A stretch of DNA of 37,843 nt from Nonomuraea zeae (GCF_005889725.1 NZ_VCKX01000106.1:1-37843); one strand, 5' to 3'; shown: positions 30,029 through 37,703, counted from the stretch's first letter. Notes: generated by a model not told the origin, from the letters alone. Made by a program: numbers and translations.

Positions 30029-31060
30029 ATGGTGATCGTGATGGGCCCCGAGGCCACCGCGGACGATCTGGCGTCGATCGTCTCGGTCGTCCAGGCGGCC
30101 GGGGTCGAGGCTTTCGTCAGCAAGGGCGTGCGGCGCACGATCGTCGGCCTGGTCGGCGACGTGGCCCAGCTCGACGCGGCCAGTTTGCGCGGCATGGGCG
30201 GCGTGCGCGAGGTGATGCGCGTGTCGACGCCGTACAAGCTGGTCAGCAGGGAGAACCACCCGGAACGTTCCACCGTCCACGTGGGCGGCGTGCCGATCGG
30301 CCCCGACACCGTGACGCTGATCGCGGGGCCGTGCGCGGTGGAGACGCACCAGCAGACGCTGGACGCCGCGCGGATGGCGCAGGCGGCGGGCGCCGTGCTG
30401 CTGCGCGGCGGGGCCTACAAGCCGCGCACGTCGCCGTACGCCTTCCAGGGGCTGGGCGAGGCGGGGCTGCGGATCCTGGCGGACGTGCGCGAGGAGACGG
30501 GCCTGCCGATCGTGACGGAGGTGGTGAACGCCCAGGACGTGGAGCTGGTGGCCTCCTACGCCGACATGCTGCAGGTCGGCACCCGCAACATGCAGAACTT
30601 CGCGCTGCTGCAGGCGGTCGGCGCGGCCGGGCGTCCGGTGATGCTCAAGCGCGGCATGACGGCCACGATCGAGGAGTGGCTGATGGCCGCCGAGTACATC
30701 GCCCAGCGCGGCAACCTGGACATCGTGCTGTGCGAGCGGGGCGTCAGGACGTTCGAGACGGCCACCCGCAACACGCTCGACGTCTCGGCGGTGCCGGTGG
30801 CGCAGCGGCTGTCGCACCTGCCGGTGATCGTCGACCCCTCGCACTCGGGGGGCCGCCGCGAGCTGGTGCTGCCGCTGACCAGGGCGGCCATCGCGGTGGG
30901 CGCGGACGGCGTGATCATCGACGTGCACCCGCAGCCGGAGCAGGCGCTCTGCGACGGCCCGCAGGCGCTGGTCGACACCGACCTGGGCGAGCTGGCCCAG
31001 GTCATGAACGACTTCCCCGCGCTGCTCGGCAAGTCCGCCGCGGCCTCGGTCGCCGTCTGA
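30029..31060 (+). CDS. 3-deoxy-7-phosphoheptulonate (DAHP) synthase, type I beta
   Basis: DAHP synthase condenses phosphoenolpyruvate and erythrose 4-phosphate, the first step to Phe, Tyr and Trp. The 343 residues comprise an N-terminal ferredoxin-like regulatory domain (about 1-70; MVIVMGPEATADDLASIVSV) and a KDPG-aldolase-type barrel with IAGPCAVE, LLRGGAYKPRTSPYAFQG, TEVV, VGTRNMQNFALL, VMLKRGMTATIEEW, LCERGVRTFE, VIVDPSHSGGRR and DGVIIDVHPQPEQAL. The FL domain suggests allosteric inhibition by Tyr or Phe in addition to the attenuator. AAGGAG lies 8 nt before ATG 30029. The type (I beta) differs from the type II AroG of mycobacteria. Confidence 0.95.
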   Translation: MVIVMGPEATADDLASIVSVVQAAGVEAFVSKGVRRTIVGLVGDVAQLDAASLRGMGGVREVMRVSTPYKLVSRENHPERSTVHVGGVPIGPDTVTLIAGPCAVETHQQTLDAARMAQAAGAVLLRGGAYKPRTSPYAFQGLGEAGLRILADVREETGLPIVTEVVNAQDVELVASYADMLQVGTRNMQNFALLQAVGAAGRPVMLKRGMTATIEEWLMAAEYIAQRGNLDIVLCERGVRTFETATRNTLDVSAVPVAQRLSHLPVIVDPSHSGGRRELVLPLTRAAIAVGADGVIIDVHPQPEQALCDGPQALVDTDLGELAQVMNDFPALLGKSAAASVAV

Positions 31061-31097
31061 CCTGATGCCGTATCGTCCTCCGCCACGAGCGATCGGG

Positions 31098-31133
31098 GTA
31101 CGGCCGGCCGCGCCACCAGCCCGCCGGCCGTAC
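31098..31133 (+). terminator. Hairpin after the DAHP synthase gene
   Basis: GTACGGCCGGC (31098-31108) pairs perfectly with GCCGGCCGTAC (31123-31133) around a 14-nt loop, 38 bp after the stop. There is no T-tract. Confidence 0.6.
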
Positions 31134-31196
31134 TCAGCGGTAACTTGAGTACGACACCCCATGCGCGGGGACCTTCGCGCGGCGCACGATGACCGC

Positions 31197-31484
31197 ATGA
31201 CGAAGCCCATTCAGCCCACGCAGACCACCGCGTTCTACGTCCAGGCGATCCTGTCGTTCGCCGTCTCGCTGTCCTCCGTGGTGATCGCCCTGATCTATCT
31301 GCCCACCGCCGGCTGGATCAGGGCGTTCCTCGGGCTCGGCCTCCTCTATGTCGTCACCTCGACGGTCACGCTGTGCAAGGTCGTCCGCGACCGGCAGGAG
31401 CAGTCGGAGGTCACCAACCGCGTCGACCAGGCCCGGCTCGACAAGCTGCTGACCCAGCACGACCCGTTCAAGGTCGACGTCTGA
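31197..31484 (+). CDS. YiaA/YiaB-family inner membrane protein
   Basis: This 95-residue protein carries the YiaAB two-helix domain: TTAFYVQAILSFAVSLSSVV-IALIYLP for the first helix, a short loop WIRAF, and GLGLLYVVTSTVTLCKVVRD for the second. A polar tail follows (QEQSEVTNRVDQARLDKLL). The function of this family is unknown. ATG 31197 is selected because it precedes the conserved FYVQA by 11 residues; the frame reaches back to 31161. Upstream are TAACTT and TACGAC boxes but no Shine-Dalgarno. Its stop lies 4 bp before the convergent thiI stop, with no terminator between them. Confidence 0.85.
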   Translation: MTKPIQPTQTTAFYVQAILSFAVSLSSVVIALIYLPTAGWIRAFLGLGLLYVVTSTVTLCKVVRDRQEQSEVTNRVDQARLDKLLTQHDPFKVDV

Positions 31485-31488
31485 CCCG

Positions 31489-32685
31489 TCAGAGGGTGTA
31501 TTCCTGGATCGAGTCGGCGAGCTGCACGCACAGCTCCTCGGCGTCGAGCCGCTTCTCGATCTGCTTCAGGTCGGCGATCTTGGCCCGGGTCTCGGCGCGC
31601 TTGGGGGCCAGCAGGGAGCAGCAGTCCTCGTCGGGCAGCTCCGAGATCTCCAGGGTGCCGATGCGCCGGGCCTCGGCCATGATCTCGGTCTTGTCCCAGC
31701 CCACCAGCGGGCGCAGGATCGGCAGCTCCACGGCGTTGTCCTGGGCGGTGATGTTGGTCAGGGTCTGCGAGGAGACCTGGCCGAGCGCGTCACCGGTGAT
31801 GAGCGCGGCGGCGCGGATGCGATGGGCGACCTCCTCGGCCGTCTTGAGCATGAGCCGCCGCTGCGCGATCACGGCCAGGCGGTCCTGGCCCGAGGTGCGG
31901 ATCGACTGCTGCGCCTTGCCGAACGGCACCACCCACAGCCGCGACCTGCCCTGGAACCTGTCAAGCTTCCTGACCAGCGCGTACGCCTTGTAGATCGACT
32001 CGGACGTGGTGAACGGGATGCCGGAGAAGTGCAGGAAGTCGACGTGCAGGCCGCGCTTCATCATCCGGTAGGCGGCCACCGGCGAGTCGATGCCGCCCGA
32101 CATGAGCACCAGGGCCCGGCCGCTGCTGCCGACCGGCAGGCCGCCCTGGCCGGGGATGCCGCCGGTGAAGACGAACACCTCGTCCCTGTCGACCTCGATC
32201 GACACCGTCAGCGCGGGGTTCTTCAGGTCGACCGGCAGATGGTATTCGTCGTTGATCGCGCCGCCCACGAACCGGTCGAGCTCGTTGGAGCGCATCGGGA
32301 AGCGCTTGTCCCGGCGGCGCGAGCGGACCGCGAAGCTGGCGCCGCGCTTGGCCTCGTCGGTCGCGCCGACCAGCTCCAGACCGGCCTTGAGCACGGTGTC
32401 CGGGTCTTTGGCGACCCGCCACGCCTGGTGGATCCAGACCAGGCCGGGCACGTCGGCGACCCTCTGGGCCACGGCCTGCGCCTGCTCGGCGACGGCGCCC
32501 TGGGGCAGGAAGATCGCGATGACGCCGTGCCGCTTGCGCACGTCGACCTTGATGTCGAGCGTCTGGAGCGCTTCGCGGATGTTGCTGATCAGCCGGCGTT
32601 CGAACAGCTCGCGGTTCTTGCCCTTGAGGACGATCTCGCCCAGCTTGAGCAGAACGCAAGGCTCGCCCAGGGCGGACATCGTCAT
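31489..32685 (-). CDS. thiI: tRNA 4-thiouridine synthase ThiI (no rhodanese domain)
   Basis: ThiI adenylates U8 of tRNA and introduces sulfur to give 4-thiouridine, a near-UV sensor; in some bacteria it also serves thiamine synthesis. The 398-residue protein begins with the NFLD/THUMP region (LLKLGEIVLKGKNRELFERRL onward, up to about 170), then the PP-loop SGGIDSPVAAYRMMKRG (about 195-211), ITGDALGQVSSQTLTN and the C-terminal DEDCCSLLAPKR. It stops before any rhodanese domain, so sulfur transfer would depend on another protein. ATG 32685 has GGAGG 7 nt upstream. A 13-bp tandem repeat overlaps its likely -35 region. Confidence 0.92.
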   Translation of the reverse strand: MTMSALGEPCVLLKLGEIVLKGKNRELFERRLISNIREALQTLDIKVDVRKRHGVIAIFLPQGAVAEQAQAVAQRVADVPGLVWIHQAWRVAKDPDTVLKAGLELVGATDEAKRGASFAVRSRRRDKRFPMRSNELDRFVGGAINDEYHLPVDLKNPALTVSIEVDRDEVFVFTGGIPGQGGLPVGSSGRALVLMSGGIDSPVAAYRMMKRGLHVDFLHFSGIPFTTSESIYKAYALVRKLDRFQGRSRLWVVPFGKAQQSIRTSGQDRLAVIAQRRLMLKTAEEVAHRIRAAALITGDALGQVSSQTLTNITAQDNAVELPILRPLVGWDKTEIMAEARRIGTLEISELPDEDCCSLLAPKRAETRAKIADLKQIEKRLDAEELCVQLADSIQEYTL

Positions 32686-32717
32686 GGTGGAACCTCCGGG
32701 AAGATGGGGAAAGCGCG

Positions 32718-32743
32718 CGTTGATGGCAACCGTTGATGGCAAC
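32718..32743. repeat. Perfect 13-bp tandem duplication upstream of thiI
   Basis: CGTTGATGGCAAC occurs twice without gap or mismatch (32718-32730 and 32731-32743). Each copy is a short dyad (GTTG/CAAC). On the minus strand TTGCCA from one copy lies 17 nt before CATCTT, so it may form the -35 box of thiI. Confidence 0.75.
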
Positions 32744-32760
32744 GTCGCGACCCATCGAGT

Positions 32761-33402
32761 TTAGTCCGCGTCGAGCCCCTGCTCGATCGCATATCGGACC
32801 AGTTCGACCCGGTTGTGGAGCTGGAGCTTGCCGAGCGTGTTCTGGACGTGGTTCTGGACGGTGCGGTGGGAGAGCACGAGCCGGTCGGCGATCTGCTTGT
32901 AGGACAGGCCCTTGGCGACCAGCCTGAGCACCTCGGTCTCCCGCTCGGTCAGCCGCGGCCCTTCGGCGGGCGCGGGCTGCGCGGCCAGCCGCCGGTATTC
33001 GCCCAGGACGAGCCCGGCCAGCCCGGGGGTGAACACGGCGTCGCCGTCGGCGGTCCGGCGTACGGCGTCCAGGAACTCCTCCCGGCTCGCCGATTTCACC
33101 AGATATCCGGATGCGCCGGCCTTGACCGCCTCCAGCACGTCGTTCTGCTCGGCGCTGGCCGACAGCACCAGCACCCTGGGCGGCGGCGTCACCCCGGCCA
33201 GCCGGGCGGCGACTTCCGCACCCGACATGTCCGGCAGCTGGAGGTCAAGCACGACGACGTCGGGCCGCACCGCCCCGGCCGCGCTGACCGCCTGACGGCC
33301 TTCCCCCACGGTCGCCACGACCTCGTAGCCCGCCTCGGCGAGATCCCTGGCGACGCCGTCCCGCCACATGGGATGGTCGTCCACCACCATGACCCGCACC
33401 AT
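32761..33402 (-). CDS. NarL/FixJ-type response regulator
   Basis: This is a 213-residue regulator. The receiver has VMVVDDHPMWRDGVARDL, the phosphoacceptor Asp in VVVLDLQLPDMSG (about 55), VLVLSASAEQNDVL and YLVKSA. A LuxR-type HTH follows (about 150-205; LTERETEVLRLVAKGLSYKQ, LVLSHRTVQNHVQNTLGKLQ). It lies 10 bp after the cognate kinase gene and belongs to the MacR/DevR-like group. Probable targets are the divergent MHYT gene or its own operon, which is inference from position. Its stop is 75 bp before the thiI start. Confidence 0.94.
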   Translation of the reverse strand: MVRVMVVDDHPMWRDGVARDLAEAGYEVVATVGEGRQAVSAAGAVRPDVVVLDLQLPDMSGAEVAARLAGVTPPPRVLVLSASAEQNDVLEAVKAGASGYLVKSASREEFLDAVRRTADGDAVFTPGLAGLVLGEYRRLAAQPAPAEGPRLTERETEVLRLVAKGLSYKQIADRLVLSHRTVQNHVQNTLGKLQLHNRVELVRYAIEQGLDAD

Positions 33403-33412
33403 GCCCGCAACT

Positions 33413-34558
33413 CTAACGGCGCCCGCGCCGAGGAGGGCCGGCGTCCGCGGGCGGTGACGGAGCGGGGAGGGTGATCTCGACCTCGGTGCCCTGCCCGGGG
33501 ACGCTGACGATGGAGACCGTGCCGCCCAGCTCCTCGACCCGGCCGCGGATGGACCCGGCGACGCCCATCCGGCCGCCGGCCAGCGCCTCCTCCAGCCGGC
33601 CGTCCGGGATGCCGGGGCCGTCGTCCCTGATGCTGACCACCACCGCGCCCTCGCCCGACTCCGCCAGCACCCACGCCTTGGCGCCCGGGCCGCAGTGCGC
33701 GCGTACGTTGTCGAGTGCCGCGCCGACCGCGGCGGCGGCGCCCTGGGCCACCGCCGTGGGCAGCACCATCGGCGTGGCCGGGGTGGAGACCGTCACCTCG
33801 GGCGAGCCGTGGCGCAGCAGCAGCGCGCGCAGGTCGGTCGCGCCCTTCGCCGGCGGCGGGCCGCCCGTGACGAGCTGGCGCAGGGCGGCCTCCTGCTCCC
33901 CCGCCAGGCGCCCCAGCTCGGCCGCCTCGCCGCCGATCTGCCGCCCGCGCCGCTGGACCAGCGCGAGCACCTGGAGGACCGAGTCGTGCAGGTCGCGGGC
34001 CAGCCGGTCGCGCTCCCGCTGGGCGGCCTCCATCTCCACGGCCCGCTGCATGCGTTCCTCGGCCTGCTTGGCCAGCCGCGCCACGTGTCCGACAACGACT
34101 CCTGACAAGAAGAGAAGGACCGCGCCATTGATCAGGATGGGCGCCTCGGCGGTGCGCGCGCGCAGCCACAGGTCGCAGGCCGCGACGACGGCCGCGGACA
34201 CGGCGCCCGCGCGCCGGCCGGCGTACACGGCCCAGGCCAGCACCGGCGCGGCGATCCACGTCGCGGGAGCCGGCATCGTGCCGGCCACGCCCTGCTGCGC
34301 GCCCTGGACGTACGGCGTGGCCAGCAGGCACGCCATCGTCACCAGCAGGTCGATCACGAGCAGCGGCCTGCGGCGCAGCGCCGGGATCGAGTAGGCGAAC
34401 GTCGCCGCCGCCGTCCACAGCGCCATCACGCCGATCACCAGCCAGCCGATGACCGGCTGCTCGTAGCCGCGGTGCTGAGCCATCAGGACGGCCGCGTACA
34501 CCAGCGACGCGATCCGGAAGACCGCGATCGCCCGCCAGAACGGGCCCTCGATAGCCAT
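33413..34558 (-). CDS. MacS-type sensor histidine kinase
   Basis: This kinase of 381 residues has an N-terminal domain of five to six membrane helices (about 10-165; DUF5931-like, starting AIEGPFWRAIAVFRIASLVYA), a coiled-coil linker rich in Glu/Arg, a HisKA_3 domain with the His in RDRLARDLHDSVLQVLALV, and a HATPase end (GAALDNVRAHC, IRDDGPGIPDG, GGTVSIVSVPGQGTEVEITL). The sensory part is the membrane domain; the signal is unknown. GAGAAGG precedes ATG 34558. Kinase and regulator genes form one unit, divergent from the MHYT genes across a 113-bp promoter region. Confidence 0.92.
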   Translation of the reverse strand: MAIEGPFWRAIAVFRIASLVYAAVLMAQHRGYEQPVIGWLVIGVMALWTAAATFAYSIPALRRRPLLVIDLLVTMACLLATPYVQGAQQGVAGTMPAPATWIAAPVLAWAVYAGRRAGAVSAAVVAACDLWLRARTAEAPILINGAVLLFLSGVVVGHVARLAKQAEERMQRAVEMEAAQRERDRLARDLHDSVLQVLALVQRRGRQIGGEAAELGRLAGEQEAALRQLVTGGPPPAKGATDLRALLLRHGSPEVTVSTPATPMVLPTAVAQGAAAAVGAALDNVRAHCGPGAKAWVLAESGEGAVVVSIRDDGPGIPDGRLEEALAGGRMGVAGSIRGRVEELGGTVSIVSVPGQGTEVEITLPAPSPPADAGPPRRGRR

Positions 34559-34593
34559 GAGTCCTTCTCATGTTTCCGACACGCAAGTTGACA

Positions 34594-34608
34594 GATAGTT
34601 GCAATATC
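34594..34608. promoter_or_regulatory. Dyad motif between MacS-type kinase and first MHYT gene
   Basis: GATAGTTGCAATATC has dyad symmetry (GATA/TATC around TTGCAA). A related sequence GGTAGTTGCGCTATC (35531-35545) precedes the second MHYT gene; 12 of 15 positions agree. It may be an operator shared by the two MHYT genes. Confidence 0.45.
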
Positions 34609-34671
34609 CATGCGAAAGGGACAGACCAGATGGCACAATCCGGGGACCCCTAATGCAAGGAAGCTCCACAG

Positions 34672-35535
34672 ATGACCGCTGTTAATCATTTCACTTACGG
34701 CCTGCTCACGCCGTTGCTCGCCTATGTGATGTCGTGCATCGGCTCGATGCTCGGACTGCGGCTGACCGCTCAGGCACACGCCTCGCGGGGTGGCGCCCGG
34801 TTGCGCTGGCTGCTCGGCGCGGCCATCTCCATCGGTGGCACCGGCATCTGGGTCATGCACTTCATCGCCATGATGGGATTCGAGGTGGAGGGCACCCAGA
34901 TCAAGTACGACGTCTGGCTGACCGTGGCCTCGGCGGTGGTGGCCATCGTGGTCGTGGGCACCGGCCTGCTCCTGGTCTCCTACGGCGGCGGGCGGATCCT
35001 TGCGCTGCTCGGCGGCGGCCTGCTCACCGGGCTCGGCGTGGCCTCCATGCACTACCTGGGCATGTACGCGATGAACATGTCCGCCCACGTCTCCTACGAC
35101 CGCCTCACCGTGGGCGCCTCCGTCGGCATCGCCGTGGTGGCCGCGACGGTCGCGCTCTGGTTCACCCTCCGGGTCAAGAAGCCCATCTGGATCACCGGCG
35201 CCGCCCTCGTCATGGGCGTGGCCGTGGCGGGCATGCACTACACCGGCATGTACGCGATGCACGTCAGGGTCGACACCGAGCCCGGCATGGTCATGGGCGC
35301 CGACGCGCTGGACTTCCTCGTCCCCCTCATGACCGTGATCAGCCTGATCACCCTCACCATGCTCCTCATGGTGATCCTCTCGCCGTCGGAGCAGGAGCTC
35401 CATGAGGACGCGGAGCTGGTGGCCAAGCTCGAACTGCGCAGGCGCACCACCCAGCAACAGCAGCAACTCACCTATCCCACCCCGATGCCGCACCCCCTCC
35501 AGCGCCCACAGTCGATGCACGCTCGCAGAAGGTAG
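34672..35535 (+). CDS. MHYT-domain integral membrane sensor (first copy)
   Basis: This 287-residue protein has seven predicted membrane helices and three copies of the MHYT motif, GIWVMHFIAMMG, VASMHYLGMYAMN and VAGMHYTGMYAMH. Met, His and Tyr or Phe in these helices are proposed to hold copper and sense O2, CO or NO. The usual C-terminal GGDEF/EAL or kinase domain is missing; there is only a Gln- and His-rich cytoplasmic tail (TTQQQQQLTYPTPMPHP). ATG 34672 has AAGGAAG about 9 nt upstream. It is a tandem paralogue of the gene at 35598 and is divergent from a MacS-type kinase, which may be its signalling partner. Confidence 0.9.
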   Translation: MTAVNHFTYGLLTPLLAYVMSCIGSMLGLRLTAQAHASRGGARLRWLLGAAISIGGTGIWVMHFIAMMGFEVEGTQIKYDVWLTVASAVVAIVVVGTGLLLVSYGGGRILALLGGGLLTGLGVASMHYLGMYAMNMSAHVSYDRLTVGASVGIAVVAATVALWFTLRVKKPIWITGAALVMGVAVAGMHYTGMYAMHVRVDTEPGMVMGADALDFLVPLMTVISLITLTMLLMVILSPSEQELHEDAELVAKLELRRRTTQQQQQLTYPTPMPHPLQRPQSMHARRR

Positions 35536-35545
35536 TTGCGCTATC
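35531..35545. promoter_or_regulatory. Second copy of the MHYT promoter dyad motif
   Basis: GGTAGTTGCGCTATC overlaps the stop codon of the first MHYT gene and lies 53 bp before ATG 35598. TTGCGC in it and TCATAC 17 nt downstream are possible -35 and -10 boxes. Confidence 0.4.
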
Positions 35546-35597
35546 GGCGACTCCCTGTTCATACTCCCTTATCGGTGCGTAGGGGATGGGTGGGGTC

Positions 35598-36413
35598 ATG
35601 TCGCCGATAGACCATTTTTCTTTTGGGCTTTTAACGCCTGTGCTCGCGTACGTCATGTCCAGCGTGGGCTCCATGCTCGGCCTGCTGCTGACCTCGCGCG
35701 CCCGCCTGATCGGCGGGCGTGAGGGCCGGTACTGGCTGGTGGGGGCCGCATTCGCGATCGGCGGCACGGGCATCTGGACGATGCACTTCATCGCCATGCT
35801 CGGCTTCTCCGTGTCCGGCACGGTGATCCGGTACGACGTCCCGCTCACCGCCGCCTCCGCGCTCATCGCGGTCACGGTCGTGGGGATGGGGCTGTTCCTC
35901 GCCTCCTACGGCGGCGACCGCCTGGGGTTCCTGCTCGGCGGCGGCCTGCTGACCGGGGTCGGCGTGGCGAGCATGCACTATCTCGGCATGGCCGCGATGA
36001 ACATGTCCGGCCTCATCTCCTATGACCCCATGGTCGTCTCGCTCTCCGTCCTGATAGCGGTGGCGGCGGCGACGGTGGCGCTCTGGTTCACGCTGCGGGT
36101 CAGCGGCGCGCTCAGGATCGGCGGTGCGGCGCTGGTCATGGGCGTGGCGGTCTCGGGCATGCACTACACGGGGATGTACTCGATGTCGGTGCAGACGCAC
36201 TCCGAGATGGTGCCCGTGCACGGCGCCAAGGCCATCGACTTCCTGCTGCCGCTGATCGTCGGCCTCAGCGTGATCACCGTGGGCCTGCTGCTCGCGGTCA
36301 TCCTGTCGCCGTCGGAGAAGGAGCTGCGCAGCGAGGCCGAGTTCAGGGCGCGGCTGCGGCAACGCGACGAGGGCGCGCCGGAGGTGGATCTCTTCGGCAC
36401 GCCCCGCGGTTGA
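35598..36413 (+). CDS. MHYT-domain integral membrane sensor (second copy)
   Basis: This 271-residue paralogue of the preceding gene has the same seven-helix layout and the three motifs GIWTMHFIAMLG, VASMHYLGMAAMN and VSGMHYTGMYSMS. The two align from the start (DHFSFGLLTPVLAYVMSSVGSMLG against NHFTYGLLTPLLAYVMSCIG in part) to VILSPSEKELRSEAE, but the tails differ; this one is acidic and short (DEGAPEVDLFGTPRG). ATG 35598 is chosen by alignment with the paralogue; ATG 35586 is possible. It appears to have its own promoter. A hairpin-rich region follows before the convergent pfkA. Confidence 0.9.
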   Translation: MSPIDHFSFGLLTPVLAYVMSSVGSMLGLLLTSRARLIGGREGRYWLVGAAFAIGGTGIWTMHFIAMLGFSVSGTVIRYDVPLTAASALIAVTVVGMGLFLASYGGDRLGFLLGGGLLTGVGVASMHYLGMAAMNMSGLISYDPMVVSLSVLIAVAAATVALWFTLRVSGALRIGGAALVMGVAVSGMHYTGMYSMSVQTHSEMVPVHGAKAIDFLLPLIVGLSVITVGLLLAVILSPSEKELRSEAEFRARLRQRDEGAPEVDLFGTPRG

Positions 36414-36424
36414 GCTATGTGCTG

Positions 36425-36507
36425 GGTACGGCTCGCGTCGCATGGTGGGCCGCCGACTCTCTGCGGCGCGAGCCGTACCTTGAGCGGGTTGTAGCGGATA
36501 ACCCGCT
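36425..36507. terminator. Two hairpins between second MHYT gene and pfkA
   Basis: GGTACGGCTCGCG (36425-36437) pairs with CGCGAGCCGTACC (36467-36479), extended inwards to 18 bp with one G-U pair, around a 19-nt loop. A second hairpin AGCGGGTT/AACCCGCT (36483-36490 with 36500-36507) follows directly. GGTACGGCT recurs near 36518, so the right arm of the first hairpin could pair with either copy. Rest of the 153-bp gap shows nothing else apart from the 18-bp repeat at the pfkA stop. Confidence 0.6.
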
Positions 36508-36547
36508 GGTTCAGAAGGTACGGCTGCGCACTTGCAAGCCGCTTTCA

Positions 36548-36583
36548 GTCAGCCGGAGAACACCTGTCAGCCGAAGAACACCT
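36548..36583. repeat. 18-bp tandem duplication at the pfkA stop codon
   Basis: GTCAGCCGGAGAACACCT (36548-36565) and GTCAGCCGAAGAACACCT (36566-36583) differ at one base. The second contains the pfkA stop codon, so the first places another in-frame TGA six codons further on. Confidence 0.8.
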
Positions 36584-37592
36584 CGGCCTCGGAGTAACGC
36601 GACGGCGGCACGGTCTTCAGCTCGGCCGTGGCCTCGTCGAGGCCGACCCGGACGATCTCGGTGCCCCGCAGCGCCACCATCTTGCCGTAGTCGCCCTCGT
36701 GGGCCGCGTCGATGGCCTGCAGGCCGAACCTGGTGGCCAGCACCCGGTCGTAGGCGGTCGGCGTGCCTCCGCGCTGGATGTGGCCGAGCACCGTGGTGCG
36801 GGCCTCCTTGCCGGTGCGCTTCTCGATCTCCTTGGCCAGCACCTCGCCGATGCCGCCGAGCCGGACGTGGCCGAACGCGTCGAGCTCGCCCGCCTGCAGC
36901 TCCATCTGGCCCTCGATCGGGTGGGCGCCCTCGGCGACCACGATGATCGGCGAGTAGCGGGTGCGGAAGCGGGACTCCACGTATTCGCAGACCCGGTCGA
37001 TGTCGAACGGCTTCTCCGGGATCAGGATGACGTTGGCGCCGCCCGCCATGCCCGCGTGCAGCGCGATCCAGCCGGCGTGGCGGCCCATGACCTCGCAGAT
37101 CAGCGCCCTGTGGTGGGACTCGGCGGTGGTGTGCAGCCGGTCTATGGCCTCCATCGCGATGTTGACGGCCGTGTCGAAGCCGAAGGTGTAGTCGGTGCCC
37201 GACAGGTCGTTGTCGATGGTCTTGGGCACGCCCACGACGTTGACCGAGCGGTCGTAGAGCTGTTTGGCGACGCCCAGCGTGTCCTCGCCGCCGATGGCGA
37301 TCAGCGCGTCCACACCGGTGGCGACCAGATTCTCCTTGATCCGGTCGACCCCTCCCTGGATCTTGATCGGGTTGGTCCGGGAGGAGCCCAGAATCGTGCC
37401 GCCGCGCGGCAGGATGCCACGGACGGCCTGGATGTCGAGTGGCATCGTGTCGCCTTCGAGGGGACCGCGCCAGCCGTCGCGGAAACCGACGAACTCGTGG
37501 CCGTACACGCTCACCCCCTTACGCACCACTGCCCTGATCACAGCGTTGAGACCGGGGCAGTCGCCGCCTCCGGTGAGCACTCCAATACGCAT
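36567..37592 (-). CDS. pfkA: 6-phosphofructokinase, PPi-type active-site residues
   Basis: PfkA phosphorylates fructose 6-phosphate. The 341-residue protein shows GVLTGGGDCPGLNAVIR, the loop IGGEDTLGVAK (residues 100-110), GVPKTIDNDLSGTDYTFGFD (121-140), EVMGRHAGWIALHAG, LIPEKPFD and LGHIQRGGTPTAYDR. In ATP-dependent enzymes such as that of E. coli, positions 104 and 124 are both Gly. Here they are Asp104 and Lys124, the pair characteristic of PPi-dependent enzymes of the Amycolatopsis type. ATG 37592 has GGGAGGA 7 nt upstream. A DasR-like operator lies 75 bp upstream. Confidence 0.93.
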   Translation of the reverse strand: MRIGVLTGGGDCPGLNAVIRAVVRKGVSVYGHEFVGFRDGWRGPLEGDTMPLDIQAVRGILPRGGTILGSSRTNPIKIQGGVDRIKENLVATGVDALIAIGGEDTLGVAKQLYDRSVNVVGVPKTIDNDLSGTDYTFGFDTAVNIAMEAIDRLHTTAESHHRALICEVMGRHAGWIALHAGMAGGANVILIPEKPFDIDRVCEYVESRFRTRYSPIIVVAEGAHPIEGQMELQAGELDAFGHVRLGGIGEVLAKEIEKRTGKEARTTVLGHIQRGGTPTAYDRVLATRFGLQAIDAAHEGDYGKMVALRGTEIVRVGLDEATAELKTVPPSRYSEAEVFFG

Positions 37593-37666
37593 GGCGGGTT
37601 CCTCCCAATGGGGTTCACGAACCAGACCTCAGTGTTCAGACTCGCATTGTGCCCGGCGTCACATGC

Positions 37667-37682
37667 AGTGGTCTAGACCAAA
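37667..37682. promoter_or_regulatory. DasR-type operator (dre) upstream of pfkA
   Basis: AGTGGTCTAGACCAAA contains the perfect palindrome TGGTCTAGACCA (37669-37680) and agrees with the DasR-responsive element A(C/G)TGGTCTAGACCA(C/G)T except at the last two positions. DasR is the GlcNAc-responsive GntR-family repressor of actinomycetes. The position, 75 bp before the start codon, suits promoter control. Confidence 0.7.
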
Positions 37683-37703
37683 CGCGGGGTCGCCTGACCT
37701 AAA

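Noticed and set aside
36425..36479. tRNA gene
   Set aside because: The long stem has no cloverleaf, no T-loop and no CCA-compatible acceptor; it is a single extended hairpin.
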